A stretch of 40,964 nucleotides of DNA from Chara braunii (taxonomy: Eukaryota; Streptophyta; Charophyceae; Charales; Characeae): the NCBI GenBank assembly GCA_003427395.1, contig BFEA01000102.1:2442258-2483221 (forward strand), in the 5' to 3' direction. The notes under the pieces are model-generated. The model was not told the origin of the DNA and searched no databases. It saw nothing but the letters and a program-made list of their open reading frames with translations. Shown piece after piece: positions 32,330 through 40,964 of the stretch. Each line of letters begins with the position of its first letter. Position 1 is the first letter of the stretch. The translations under genes and the position numbers were made by a program.

Positions 32330-32607
32330 GGCCACGCCGGAAGGAAGAAGAGGATGAGGAAGAGGGAGAAACAGAGGTAGAGGGAGAGGCAACAGCGGGA
32401 GAGGCGGTCAAGGACGTTTTACCAACGATCAAGGAGGAGGGAATGAGAATCCTGGTGGGAGAGGAGCATGACAAACCGGAAATGGTGGACCGCAGGGCAC
32501 AGGATCTCATGGCGGCGGCCCTCAAGGAGGAGGGGGAGGGCAAGGAAGGGGAAGCGTACAGCATCAGGAGAGGAGAGGAGAGACTCAGACAGATGGCCTA
32601 TAGGCTA
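32330..32607 (+). other. RGG-like Gly/Arg-rich segment of LINE-C ORF1
   Basis: Directly after the zinc knuckle and in the same frame, the sequence encodes many Gly-Arg and Gly-Gly pairs (for example GRGRNRGRGRGNSGRGG), interrupted by two TGA codons. RGG-type tracts bind RNA in many proteins. LINE-A and LINE-B have Gln/Pro-rich linkers here instead. Confidence 0.6.
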
Positions 32608-34339
32608 TAGGCTAGGGGAGTCTCCCCCCTGCCCCACATCCCATCATACGGGATGGCGGGTGCCCTGGTCCTATATAATGGCACGGGCGGCACGGGCGGC
32701 ACACCGACATTGGCTTCCCCTACGCTAAGTGTCCCACAGAATGGAGCATGGGGAGCAGGCCTGTCCCACCAAACGTCAGCACGAAGTAATACCACATCCC
32801 TATACACAGGCTCCACAGTCCCCACAGCCAGACCCCTCCAACTCCGTTCTTCAAGTTTGGGAGGGTCGGGATGGGGAGGACCCCTATACAGTGGTCAAGC
32901 CGAGGGGGCCATGGACCGAACGAGCCTGCCGCAGCCAGTTCAACCTTGGCCATTCCAGCCAGGATAACCAGGGAAAATGGTACCACCGCCCCAATCAGGC
33001 AATGCCACGGGAAGACAATTAATGCTGCCAAGGGAGAACAGTGGGCGGTGGATGCAGCAACAAGGGCCACTAGGCCAGGGGGGACCACCACCTCCCCCAC
33101 ATCAGCCTCCACCCAGCGAAGCGGCCCTCAACATAACTGCAGGAGGAGAGCAAGTTACAGGAGGAGAGATAGTGCAACTACCATTACCAAGCTTGGAAGG
33201 GACACGCCAGATGGGAGGAATTCCTCCAACAGAGATAGCTTTATGGAGCACCACAAGCGGAGGTCGAGACCCCAGAACTCAACTACAACCAGAAGCCCAA
33301 CAAAGGGGCTATTCGGGACACAAAACTCCTTTGTTGCAGTCCACATTAATCCTGAATTTATCATCGAGAACAATCAAGAGGAAGGATTAGCTCTGAGTCT
33401 GGTGGGAGCTCGACAAGAGAACTCAGGCCAAGCAAGTGGAAGAGGGGAAGAACCAGGGTACCCTGTAGCATGAATCACCACAGAGCGTAATACAGACTTA
33501 AGGGACCACATTATGCGGGATCCGGGCAACAGACAGTCACTGCTGGCCCCAATAAAGACTCGCAGATTAGGAGAGACAGGGGGGTCGGAACCAACCAGAG
33601 AGGAAGAGGATGGAGATGGCGAAGCAGAAGCATTCGATATCGGTTCCCCCCCGGGACAGCAGCGGCTACCGGGGGAAAACTCTGCGAGGCCAAGGGGAAA
33701 ACAAGCTGCTTCGTCTTCTAACGCAGGCCAATCTCAAGCTCCGGGTACCCCACCTTGTGATCCCACTCTGCCTGTCGCTGGCTCCCCAGTGAGTCAAGGT
33801 TCTAACAGGGAGAAATGAAACAGGATTTTTTGTTGTTCCAACAGTGCAAGTGGAAGGATTTCCAGGCACTAAGGACGCAATCAAATCCGCCGTCTCCAAA
33901 TCCGTGGCCTCACGCTTTCCTTTCAGACTGCTATCAGGCTTTCTCATTGGTAGAAAGACAGTGGATTTGGGAAACCTGCCACCGCTGCACCTCCATATTG
34001 CAATGGCAGACGTGAAAATCTCACCGAAAATAGCTCCAGCTTTGGCGGCCCAAGGAATCCACTGGGTTCCACCGCAATGGTTTGACTCTAAAGCAACTCA
34101 AGAGGCACTCAAGATACAGCTTACAGGGGATGTTAACGCCAAGCTGGTTGCAGACTTTTGTGCTTTGCTGCCACCTGACAAACAGCTGTGGTCGGTTGTC
34201 GTCCGCAATCTGCTATTCGCTCCGTTGGAGGCCCAACAAGAAGGAGAGGCGAACACCCAAGGCAGAAGGGGAAACGGAAGCAGCAGACAGTCTGCCACAG
34301 ACCAGCGGATCCAAACCACAAACGCTCAACCAACACTAA

Positions 34340-34347
34340 ATGGATAA
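34340..34347 (+). promoter_or_regulatory. ORF1/ORF2 overlap ATGGATAA (LINE-C)
   Basis: ORF1 ends AAT GGA TAA while ORF2 starts ATG GAT AAG. The 8-base overlap and the frame relation are the same as in LINE-A and LINE-B. Confidence 0.75.
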
Positions 34348-37300
34348 GATAAGCATTGCCATGTGGAACATGAGAGGTCTGGGCGATCGTTCAGGACGGC
34401 GGAAGAAGGCTCGTCTGAAGTCATGGATACATAACAACAGGGTTCAAGTGACATTCCTCCAAGAGACCAAGCTGGACGAGGAGAAAAGTTGAAGGATAGC
34501 TAGGTGGTGGCGAGGCCCCCAGAGGCGGAACCACAATCTTGTTCTACAGAGATCTGGACTGGGAATTTTTGGGGTCCCAGGCAGATGTCTGGGGTCAATG
34601 GATATGGATTAGGATCCGCATGGTGAAACAAGAATGGACATTTATGTCCATCTATGCTCTGTCAGTCTCAGCGGAGCGGCGCTCTTTCTTTCAAGATTTG
34701 CCAAATATTGTGCCAGATGTGGAAAACTTGATCTTGGCAGGAGACTTCAACTCATTACTCTGTCCCGGACTGGACTCACAAACAACTAGTTTCAGGAAAG
34801 CAGACGCGGTCATGTTGCAGAACTTCCTTACAACCACGGGCCTACAAGACACATATAGACATCTGCATCCAGACTTGCCAGGCTACACCTGGTTCTCATC
34901 CCGCAGGACAGAGGATCGTACACCTCCAAGGCGTAGGATCGACCTCCTTCTGGCCAAAGGGGAAGCTTGGGTAGCTGTAACTGAAGTCTACACCACTTCG
35001 AGCCCACTCTCAGATCATTGCCCGGTGGTGGCTTCACTTACACTATGTAGGGGAATCAAGAGAGAGCAAGGTTTCTTCCGATTGAACTCAGAGAACCTCA
35101 AGAACCCAGAAGTCATAGCGTGGTGCAAACGCCACGGCCCATTGGGAAGAGTGGGAATAGTCAAGACAGTGGTTTGACAGGGAGGAAGACTGGGTTCAGA
35201 CTGGATTCTGAATCGTCACACGAGCTCTCGACATCTTCTCAAGGATCCTAGCTAAAGGCAAGAGGGAGGAAGGGGAGGAATGCAAGAGAATGGTAGAAGA
35301 GGCAGAAGCTCAAATAGGGAAAGACCCCTATACTGACATCTACGGGGAGCGGAGGAGAGACACCTGGATGGCCAAATGGGAACTTATTCAGATCGAACAA
35401 CAAGAAACATGGGCACGAAGGGCAAAAGAGAGGGGTGTGTCCCAGATAGATCGAATGACCAGAGAGACTTTCCGCAAACTTTGCCCCGCACGATCACATG
35501 GGATTATAAGGGTTTTAAAACATCCCTTTGATGCCCATGCTGATCTGGCAGAGGACACCGAAACGATGGCGGAGTACGCTACACTCTATTACAGTGACAT
35601 CCTCACATCCAGGAGACAACTGGGGGAGTCATTAGCAGAACTGCAACAGGAAACAGACCTCTGGCAACACACAGACAAGGCCTTACTACCGCACCAGCGT
35701 CTGGCATTGGACAGACCACTGACACCAGAGGAACTGAAGCAGGCGATGCTCAACATGGCGAAAGGGAAATCGCTAGGAGAAGGCGGTCTACCAGTCAAGT
35801 TTTTTATTGCAACATGGGATCAAGTGGGCGACATTCTTCTGAAGCTCTACAACAACATCCTGGAAGGTGGCACACTGACAGAGGATATGTACAGGGGAGT
35901 GATCACACTCCCATACAAGAAAGGAGATAAACAAAATGTCCAAAATTGACGTCCGATCTCCTTGCTCAATGTGTCATACAAGATCTTGGCGAAGGTGTTA
36001 GCAAGGAGATTGGCACCACTCCTGCCAGGCCTAGTTGGGGCGGACCAGGGAGCCTTCGTCAAAGGAAGATCAATCGCAAAGAACATTCTGGTGGTGATGG
36101 GAGCTTTGGAGATCATTGGCAAAGAAAGAGGGCAGGTCATGGTGGCTATGTTGGACTTGGGAAAGGCCTACGACCGGGTAAACTGGTCGTTCGTCTTGGC
36201 CACACTAGAACATATGAACTTTGGAAAATGCTTCAGGAAATGGATTGTTGCAATGTACTGCTCATCCACAGCGACGGTGCTCGTCAACGGGAAGAGATCT
36301 CAGGAATTCCAACTATCTCGGTCACTCTGACAAGGATGTCCTCTCGCCACGCTGCTGTCCATCGCCCAAATGGAGATCCTATTGAATGCATTGAGAGTAT
36401 CCCCACGAAGAGGCCTGCAACTGCAAGAAGACTGTGAAATCCGCACGGGATCCATAGCCGACGATCTGTTATTGATCACGGAAGCTACCCCAGTGTCCAC
36501 ACAGGCAGTCAAGGAACTGTTGGATCAATATGCAAACTTATCAGAGGCTAGGGTAAATTGGGACAAATCTGCATACTTCCTGCCGCGAGACTACGATCTC
36601 CCAGATGACTGGTCAATGAAGAGGATCAAAGACGCAGACGCTGAACGGTACCTGGGGGTGCAAATCTCGCTCACAGACAGTCGCCCTGCTCAAGATACAG
36701 TGCTAGTACGGAAGGTGGAAGTCTGTGCCAAGAAATGCAAGGTAGCTCTCAGGCTATCGGTAATGGGAAGAGCGCTGATCACAACCTCCTTGCTATTCGC
36801 GCTGCTCTCGCATGTAGCAATGGTCATCGTAATCTCTAACCCTACCATCCGGAAAGTCAAGTCAGTGGCCGCACGGTATCTCTGGAAGCCAGAAGTGGAG
36901 GAACAAAACGGTTTCATTTCTAAGGTAGCATGGGACAAAGTGGCGAGGCCAAGAGCACAAGGAGGGTTGGGCATAATAGACCCAGGTAGGCAAAATTTGA
37001 GCTTGATTGGCAAGTGGATTCAAAGAGTAGCAATGCAGTTTGAGTCCTGCAGCTGGCTGGCAATCATGGAGTATATTATGTAGAAAGACTTTAGTTTGAA
37101 AAGGACCAGTGATGTTTGGGTATGTCTGCAAATGCAATCCTTTCTGAACCGTCATCCAAGATCGGCACTGGGCCGAGCATGGTGGATAGCATGGAGGAAA
37201 CTGCGTCCGCGAGACAAGTTGGCTCCTTTCTCCAAAGGAGAAGTGTTGACACAACCCTTGTTCGACAATCCAAGATACTTTGAGAAGATGGTCTGTGGTT

Positions 37301-38573
37301 CTCTGCGTTATCCCAACCTGGGTCCTTTGGAAGAACCTGGATCGAAAGAGGAATATCCCGAGTCAGGGACATTTGGTCCGAAGAAACAGGTGGCTGGAAG
37401 ACTGGGAGGAAGATCAGGCGAAGGTTAGGCAGAGTACAACTGGTGGAAGACAAACTGCGTAGACTAACAGAGGCGATCCCACAAGAATGGGTTCAGATGC
37501 TGATGGAACCCAACCAAAGGAAAGAAGGTATGTGGCTTCGGGAGGAAATGATGCCAAAGGAGGGAGGACCAGTCTACAGGGTCGAAACGCGACTAAAAGA
37601 GGAAGAATGGTTGGCATCACAGTGGGAATTGGCAACGCCACCCGCAAGGGAGGGCAGCCTAGTGAAGAAGATAGAAAGAATAATTGGTCCAGACGAGTCA
37701 CTGATTTCTATCAGAGTAGTTCCAAAGGTGGAGAACGGAGGTAAGACAAGATGGACTCTCATTCAAGGAGGTAGGCCGATAACAGAGTTGAGGCTAGATC
37801 CAGGCACGATAGTATGGAACACGCAATCGCCAACGAACTCATCACTGGCCAACTACAATACTCAAATGGGACGGACTGTCCTCAGCTCCAACCACAACTA
37901 CCTCCCAGAAATATGCCAGAGAACAGCAAGAGTGTTGAACGTCCCACACACTCCCTCCCACACACAGATGGAACTATATTGGACGCAGTTGCCATCTCTC
38001 CCGAGCTTAAAAATATCGGGACTCTTCTGGTTGATTTCTCATTCAGCGATTCCGGTAGCGACATGGTTGGCAGACCGAGGTATGGACATCTCCAAAACAT
38101 GCCGTCGATGTGGGAATAGGGAGGAGGAAACCCTACTACACTTCATCTGGGAATGCCCGGCTTCGAGAAGATTTTGGACATGGTGGGTCAACCACTGGCA
38201 AAATTTGGGGCCAGCATTATCCTGGGATCAGCAATGGGTGCTCACAGGCCAGCTGCCTCCACTGTTCTTCCGAAAACAGGGCTGGGGATACATGGCCCAG
38301 GCAGTCCGCTCAGCCATCATATGGACAATCTGGGAGGACCGTAACAGTATTGTATTCAGAAACAAATGGTCAGCAGACTCTACCATGAATAATAAACTCA
38401 AGACCATAATCAGAGCGATGATTGCAGCAGATTGGGTCAGAAAAGCAAACAGGGGCAAGTCACAACAGGGACTGAGGTGGTTCCTCTTCACATGGGTGAG
38501 GGGTAATCGACAAGCAACAGTCACACTGGAAGGAAAGATGGTGTGCTCTCCCTGGCTCAGACATGCAGAGTAG
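34340..38573 (+). pseudogene. LINE-C ORF2 (endonuclease + RT + zinc finger), broken
   Basis: The start ATG (34340) leads into DKISIAMWNMRGLGDR and FLQETKLDEE, then a TGA at 34490-34492. After a small deletion the endonuclease resumes (34539-35177) with intact GDFNS and SDHCPVV boxes. The RT runs in one frame from 35290 to about 37290 with in-frame TGA at 35947-35949 (Trp of NWRPIS) and 36328-36330 (Arg of SLRQGC), and TAG at 37081-37083. Motifs: FVKGRSIAKN, MLDLGKAYDRVNW, VLVNG, SIADD. After a frameshift near 37290, the last frame (37443-38573) holds CRRCGNREEETLLHFIWEC (zf-RVT type) and ends at 38573. Confidence 0.9.
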
Positions 38574-39559
38574 TTAGTAGAGTGAAGGATTACCGTGAAG
38601 GTAGAAGTTTAGATAGATAGGCAGGGGAATACAGTTCTTAGAGAAGTGGATTAGGGTCCCCACCTGACCCCTCGGTGGGGGAATTAGAGATAGGCCACAG
38701 GAGGCCAAAGGCCCAGGTCTGGTTGGGTTTCGAAGGGGAGTAGTTAGAAAGCTTGAGTCCAGGTGGCTCGGGGGGGGCGATATTAGACCCCTATGGTCCC
38801 GTTAGACCAAATGTGATGTGAAGCAGTAAGGAGCAATAGGGTTAGGCAAGAGCTGGGCCTTAGAGAGGGCCGACAGACATAGGAGAAGATGGGGGTTAGA
38901 ATGCGATACCTAAGAGAAAGAAAGCAGACTAGTAGAGGGTAAGATGATGGAACAACTAGCATGGGCAGACAAAAATGAGAAGTGTCAGGTTTCCTTTGGT
39001 CTTCCTTTTTGGGAAAAGGTCTACGGAAAACAGCAGGTCAGGGTTGGGGGGGACCGGATGCCGCCGCAATTAGCGCTTGCTCGCAACTTGCCGCCGCAGT
39101 CACAGTTCCATGTTGTTATTGTCATTTTCTACGGTGGTGTTGTGTCGCTTGACCACCATGGTTCAACCATGGCAGTTAGGGTATGAAGAACTTTCCTCAC
39201 CTAGAGAAAACACGTCTCCTGCTTTTGGAGACGGGTCTATCGCCTGTTAGTGGCCGTTCCTCCCCCCTCCTTCTAACTATGCTCCCACAGCAGAAGTCGT
39301 TGGCACGATCAAGAGATAGGGGAATCGCATGAAGACCTCTGGAGCATCCAACACTCCCCCAGACTGGGGAGCTACGTGAAGGAGTCGAAGGAGTGCAAGG
39401 AGGTATATCGGTCAACACACCAAATGGCCCGACTGGAGGAGAATGTATTGGTCATATGTTAATTTATATGAAGCCTCTTATTATAAAATACTTGTATATG
39501 TTAAGTGATATAAGTAGTTTCTGTTTTTCTTCTTGTGACGAATCCAGTAATTAACGGAC
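38574..39559. other. LINE-C 3' region and spacer, no gene
   Basis: The part after 38573 is probably LINE-C 3' UTR, and the part before 39560 probably 5' UTR of LINE-D, but no boundary is visible. A hairpin is possible at 39213-39233 (CGTCTCC / GGAGACG, 7-base loop). Confidence 0.45.
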
Positions 39560-40614
39560 ATGGATAGGAATCCACAGGGTGAGGTTGGGGGAGGGGACAG
39601 ATGGGCTTACACGACAGCCGAGAAGGAACAGATCAATGAGTTGTTAGAAGCGTGCTTCAAAAACGGTATTCTATCGGCAAGTTTGGATATTGGGGTCGCA
39701 AGTTTGACCGAGGACATTGCCCGGTTCGATCTTAACGAAGAATTTTCCGAACAGAACATTGAATGGTTAAAAAAACACGTGGTAACAATCCAGTTCCAAA
39801 ATGATGTGTTAACTCTCTCTAACAAGCTGAAAAAAAAGCTTGTGCGAGTGTACGAAAATTCTTGGTATGATGCCGGACTAGTTAATGAAAATGTTAAGCG
39901 AGGCCGTTACCAAAGCGAGGGTAGGAACCTCTGCTCCTTTGTGTCGTCACAAACGAACGTGGTGGAATGAATGTTGCACAAAAAGATTGATGTCATTTTT
40001 GCAGAGGGAAAGGAATATCGTGTGTCGTTTATCCCTTGGATGACTTTTGCAGAGATGAAGGACTTCAAAGATGGAGTTCCAAAAATCTTCTGGATCAGAT
40101 GTCCACGAGTGCCCCTGCAATTGATGTCAGCCTTACAAGTCGCAGTTGAGAAAACCTTCGGGGAAGTGCTCTTTGTCCATCCGACAGAACCGGACGAGAA
40201 GGAGCCGAAATTGGGGACAGTAAGGTTTGACTTGGAACCCAAAGCAAAGGACATGGTAAGATCTAGGTTAGTTGTCGGGATCCCATATCAGGGAGATTAC
40301 TATTTTGAGGTAATATCGGCAAATACCCCCTGGTACGATCAGTGTCGAACCTTCTATCACACTGAAACCGACCCTTGCTGCCCGGTTAATATGGAAGCAG
40401 CTCATGATCCCTTCGCATACGCAGTGGAAAAACCCACTGTCCCTAAAGCACCCTTCTCAGGCTTCGTACCAATTGGGGAATCCCCCAATATCGGCAAATA
40501 CCCCCTGGTGCGATCAGTGTCGAACCTTCTATCACACTGAAACCGACCCTTGCTGCCCGGTTAATATGGAAGCAGCCCATGATCCCTTCGCATACGCAGT
40601 GGAAAAACCCACTG
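39560..40614 (+). pseudogene. LINE-D ORF1 N-terminal part (gag-like), truncated
   Basis: A fourth ORF1 lineage. The Met at 39560 leads to INELLEACFKNGILSASLDIG, IEWLKKHVVTIQF and LVRVYENSWYDAG, matching the N-terminal domain of the other ORF1s. An in-frame TGA at 39968-39970 follows VVE, where LINE-A has Trp (VVTW). The frame then continues through FIPWMTFAEM and RVPLQLMSALQVAVEKTF to the zinc knuckle. In the first knuckle copy the first Cys is Tyr (YDQCRTFYHTETDPC). The 128-bp knuckle segment is then repeated at 40487-40614, with Cys (CDQC). After that the element ends and gives way to GT repeats; no ORF2 is present in the window. Confidence 0.8.
40312..40614 (+). repeat. 128-bp direct duplication of the LINE-D zinc-knuckle segment
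   Basis: Copies at 40312-40439 and 40487-40614, 175 bp apart, differ at two positions seen by eye (TAC/TGC and GCT/GCC). The 47 bases between the copies are unique. The offset is not a multiple of three, so the second copy is in another frame. Confidence 0.9.
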
Positions 40615-40660
40615 GTAGGTATTTCACGCGTCTTCTTGGCGCCGGTGCAGGTGCACGCGT

Positions 40661-40662
<2 letters not shown>

Positions 40663-40705
<43 letters not shown>

Positions 40706-40727
40706 CACGTCATCTGTGTGTGCGTGT

Positions 40728-40760
<33 letters not shown>

Positions 40761-40812
40761 TCACATCATCTTTCGTTTTCTTGTTGGTTGCTGTATGTGT
40801 GTGTGTGTGTGT
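40663..40812. repeat. (GT)n microsatellite cluster
   Basis: Three GT-rich tracts at about 40663-40704, 40732-40761 and 40796-40812, separated by short spacers, two of which contain TTCAC(A/G)TCATCT. Confidence 0.95.
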
Positions 40813-40888
40813 CCGTGTCGTTATGTCCCTCCACTTCGACATTCTGGACGTATAGAGCGATCGTCGTGCATTCAACTTTGGAGCATCC

Positions 40889-40925
40889 GAATGTATCTGG
40901 TGCATTGACAACGCCAGATACATTC
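40889..40925. repeat. Perfect 12-bp inverted repeat
   Basis: GAATGTATCTGG (40889-40900) and its exact complement CCAGATACATTC (40914-40925) flank a 13-base loop. There is no T-run after it and no known role. Confidence 0.8.
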
Positions 40926-40943
40926 AGACATGGATGCATAGGG

Positions 40944-40964
40944 GCTCTCTCTCTCTCTCTCTCT
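40944..40964. repeat. (CT)n microsatellite at window edge
   Basis: CT dinucleotides run to the last base, so the tract may continue outside the window. Confidence 0.9.

Larger units (their letters stand above)
31426..34347 (+). pseudogene. LINE-C ORF1 (gag-like with RGG-rich segment), broken
   Basis: Presumed RNA-binding ORF1 protein. The N-terminus at 31426 leads to IQTLLDMCFDDGPFRRP, matching the start region of LINE-A and LINE-D. After a stop (31636-31638) and a frameshift, the main N-terminal domain runs to 32357: GPNVMSYVARSERIAQW, ILFKPWMIKPEL. A knuckle CNKCLWWFHNEFDPEC (CX2CX4HX6C) follows. Next comes a Gly/Arg/Asn-rich stretch to about 32607 with two TGA stops where CGA would fit. 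Then there is a low-complexity Pro/Gln/Gly region with mixed frames to 33818. The C-terminal domain (about 33820-34347) includes VEGFPGTKDAIKSAV and ends Leu-Asn-Gly-TAA. Frame choice inside 32650-33818 is uncertain. Confidence 0.8.
31426..38573 (+). mobile_element. LINE-C, diverged L1-like retrotransposon (coding extent)
   Basis: Plus-strand LINE with ORF1 (31426-34347) and ORF2 (34340-38573) in the same architecture as LINE-A and LINE-B, but clearly diverged in protein sequence. Its ORF1 knuckle is CX2CX4HX6C and its RT box is IADD. Both ORFs are broken. No poly-A tail or target duplication was found. Confidence 0.9.

Noticed and set aside
40667-40855. Cys-Val repeat open frame resembling a cysteine-rich peptide
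   Set aside because: It is a translation of the GT microsatellites.

Overview
The window is nuclear, repeat-dominated DNA from a green-lineage eukaryote. The clearest evidence is a Ty3/gypsy primer-binding site at 23873-23884 that is exactly complementary to the 3' end of plant initiator-Met tRNA, together with a chromodomain integrase and L1-like LINEs with a plant-style ORF1 (RNA-binding-like domain plus CCHC knuckle). A large-genome streptophyte (a charophyte alga such as Chara, or an early land plant) would fit, but the species cannot be fixed from sequence alone. I found no credible host gene; every recognisable coding region belongs to a retroelement.

Layout. 1-6745: LINE-A (minus strand), with an intact 714-residue ORF1 and a broken ORF2. 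6746-10037: non-coding accessory DNA with AT-microsatellite-bounded repeats, a tRNA-derived SINE-like unit, a duplicated ~210-bp repeat with a poly-T tract, and GC-rich palindromes. 10038-28366: one LINE (LINE-B, minus strand) split by two nested insertions. The first is a 987-bp non-autonomous DNA transposon at 11347-12333 (10-bp target duplication). The second is a 10,368-bp Ty3/gypsy chromovirus at 13869-24236 (351-bp LTRs, 5-bp target duplication ACAGT). Removing each insert plus one target-site copy restores a continuous LINE reading frame at both junctions. 28367-31425: non-coding DNA with SINE-like units, a run of poly-T tracts, a 43-bp minisatellite and a LINE 3' fragment. 31426-38573: LINE-C (plus strand), diverged from A and B, with both ORFs broken. 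39560-40614: a partial ORF1 of a fourth element (LINE-D), carrying a duplicated zinc-knuckle segment, which then runs into GT and CT microsatellites.

How the parts work together. In a living LINE of this type, ORF1 would coat the RNA. ORF2 (AP-type endonuclease, reverse transcriptase, C-terminal CCHC-like zinc finger) would nick DNA and copy the RNA into it. In LINE-A, B and C the ORF2 start overlaps the ORF1 stop in the same 8-base pattern ATGG(G/A)TAA, which suggests stop-start coupled translation. All ORF2 copies and the gypsy polyprotein are now inactivated by stops, frameshifts or deletions. Many of the stops are TGA at conserved Arg or Trp codons, the pattern expected from deamination of methylated cytosine.
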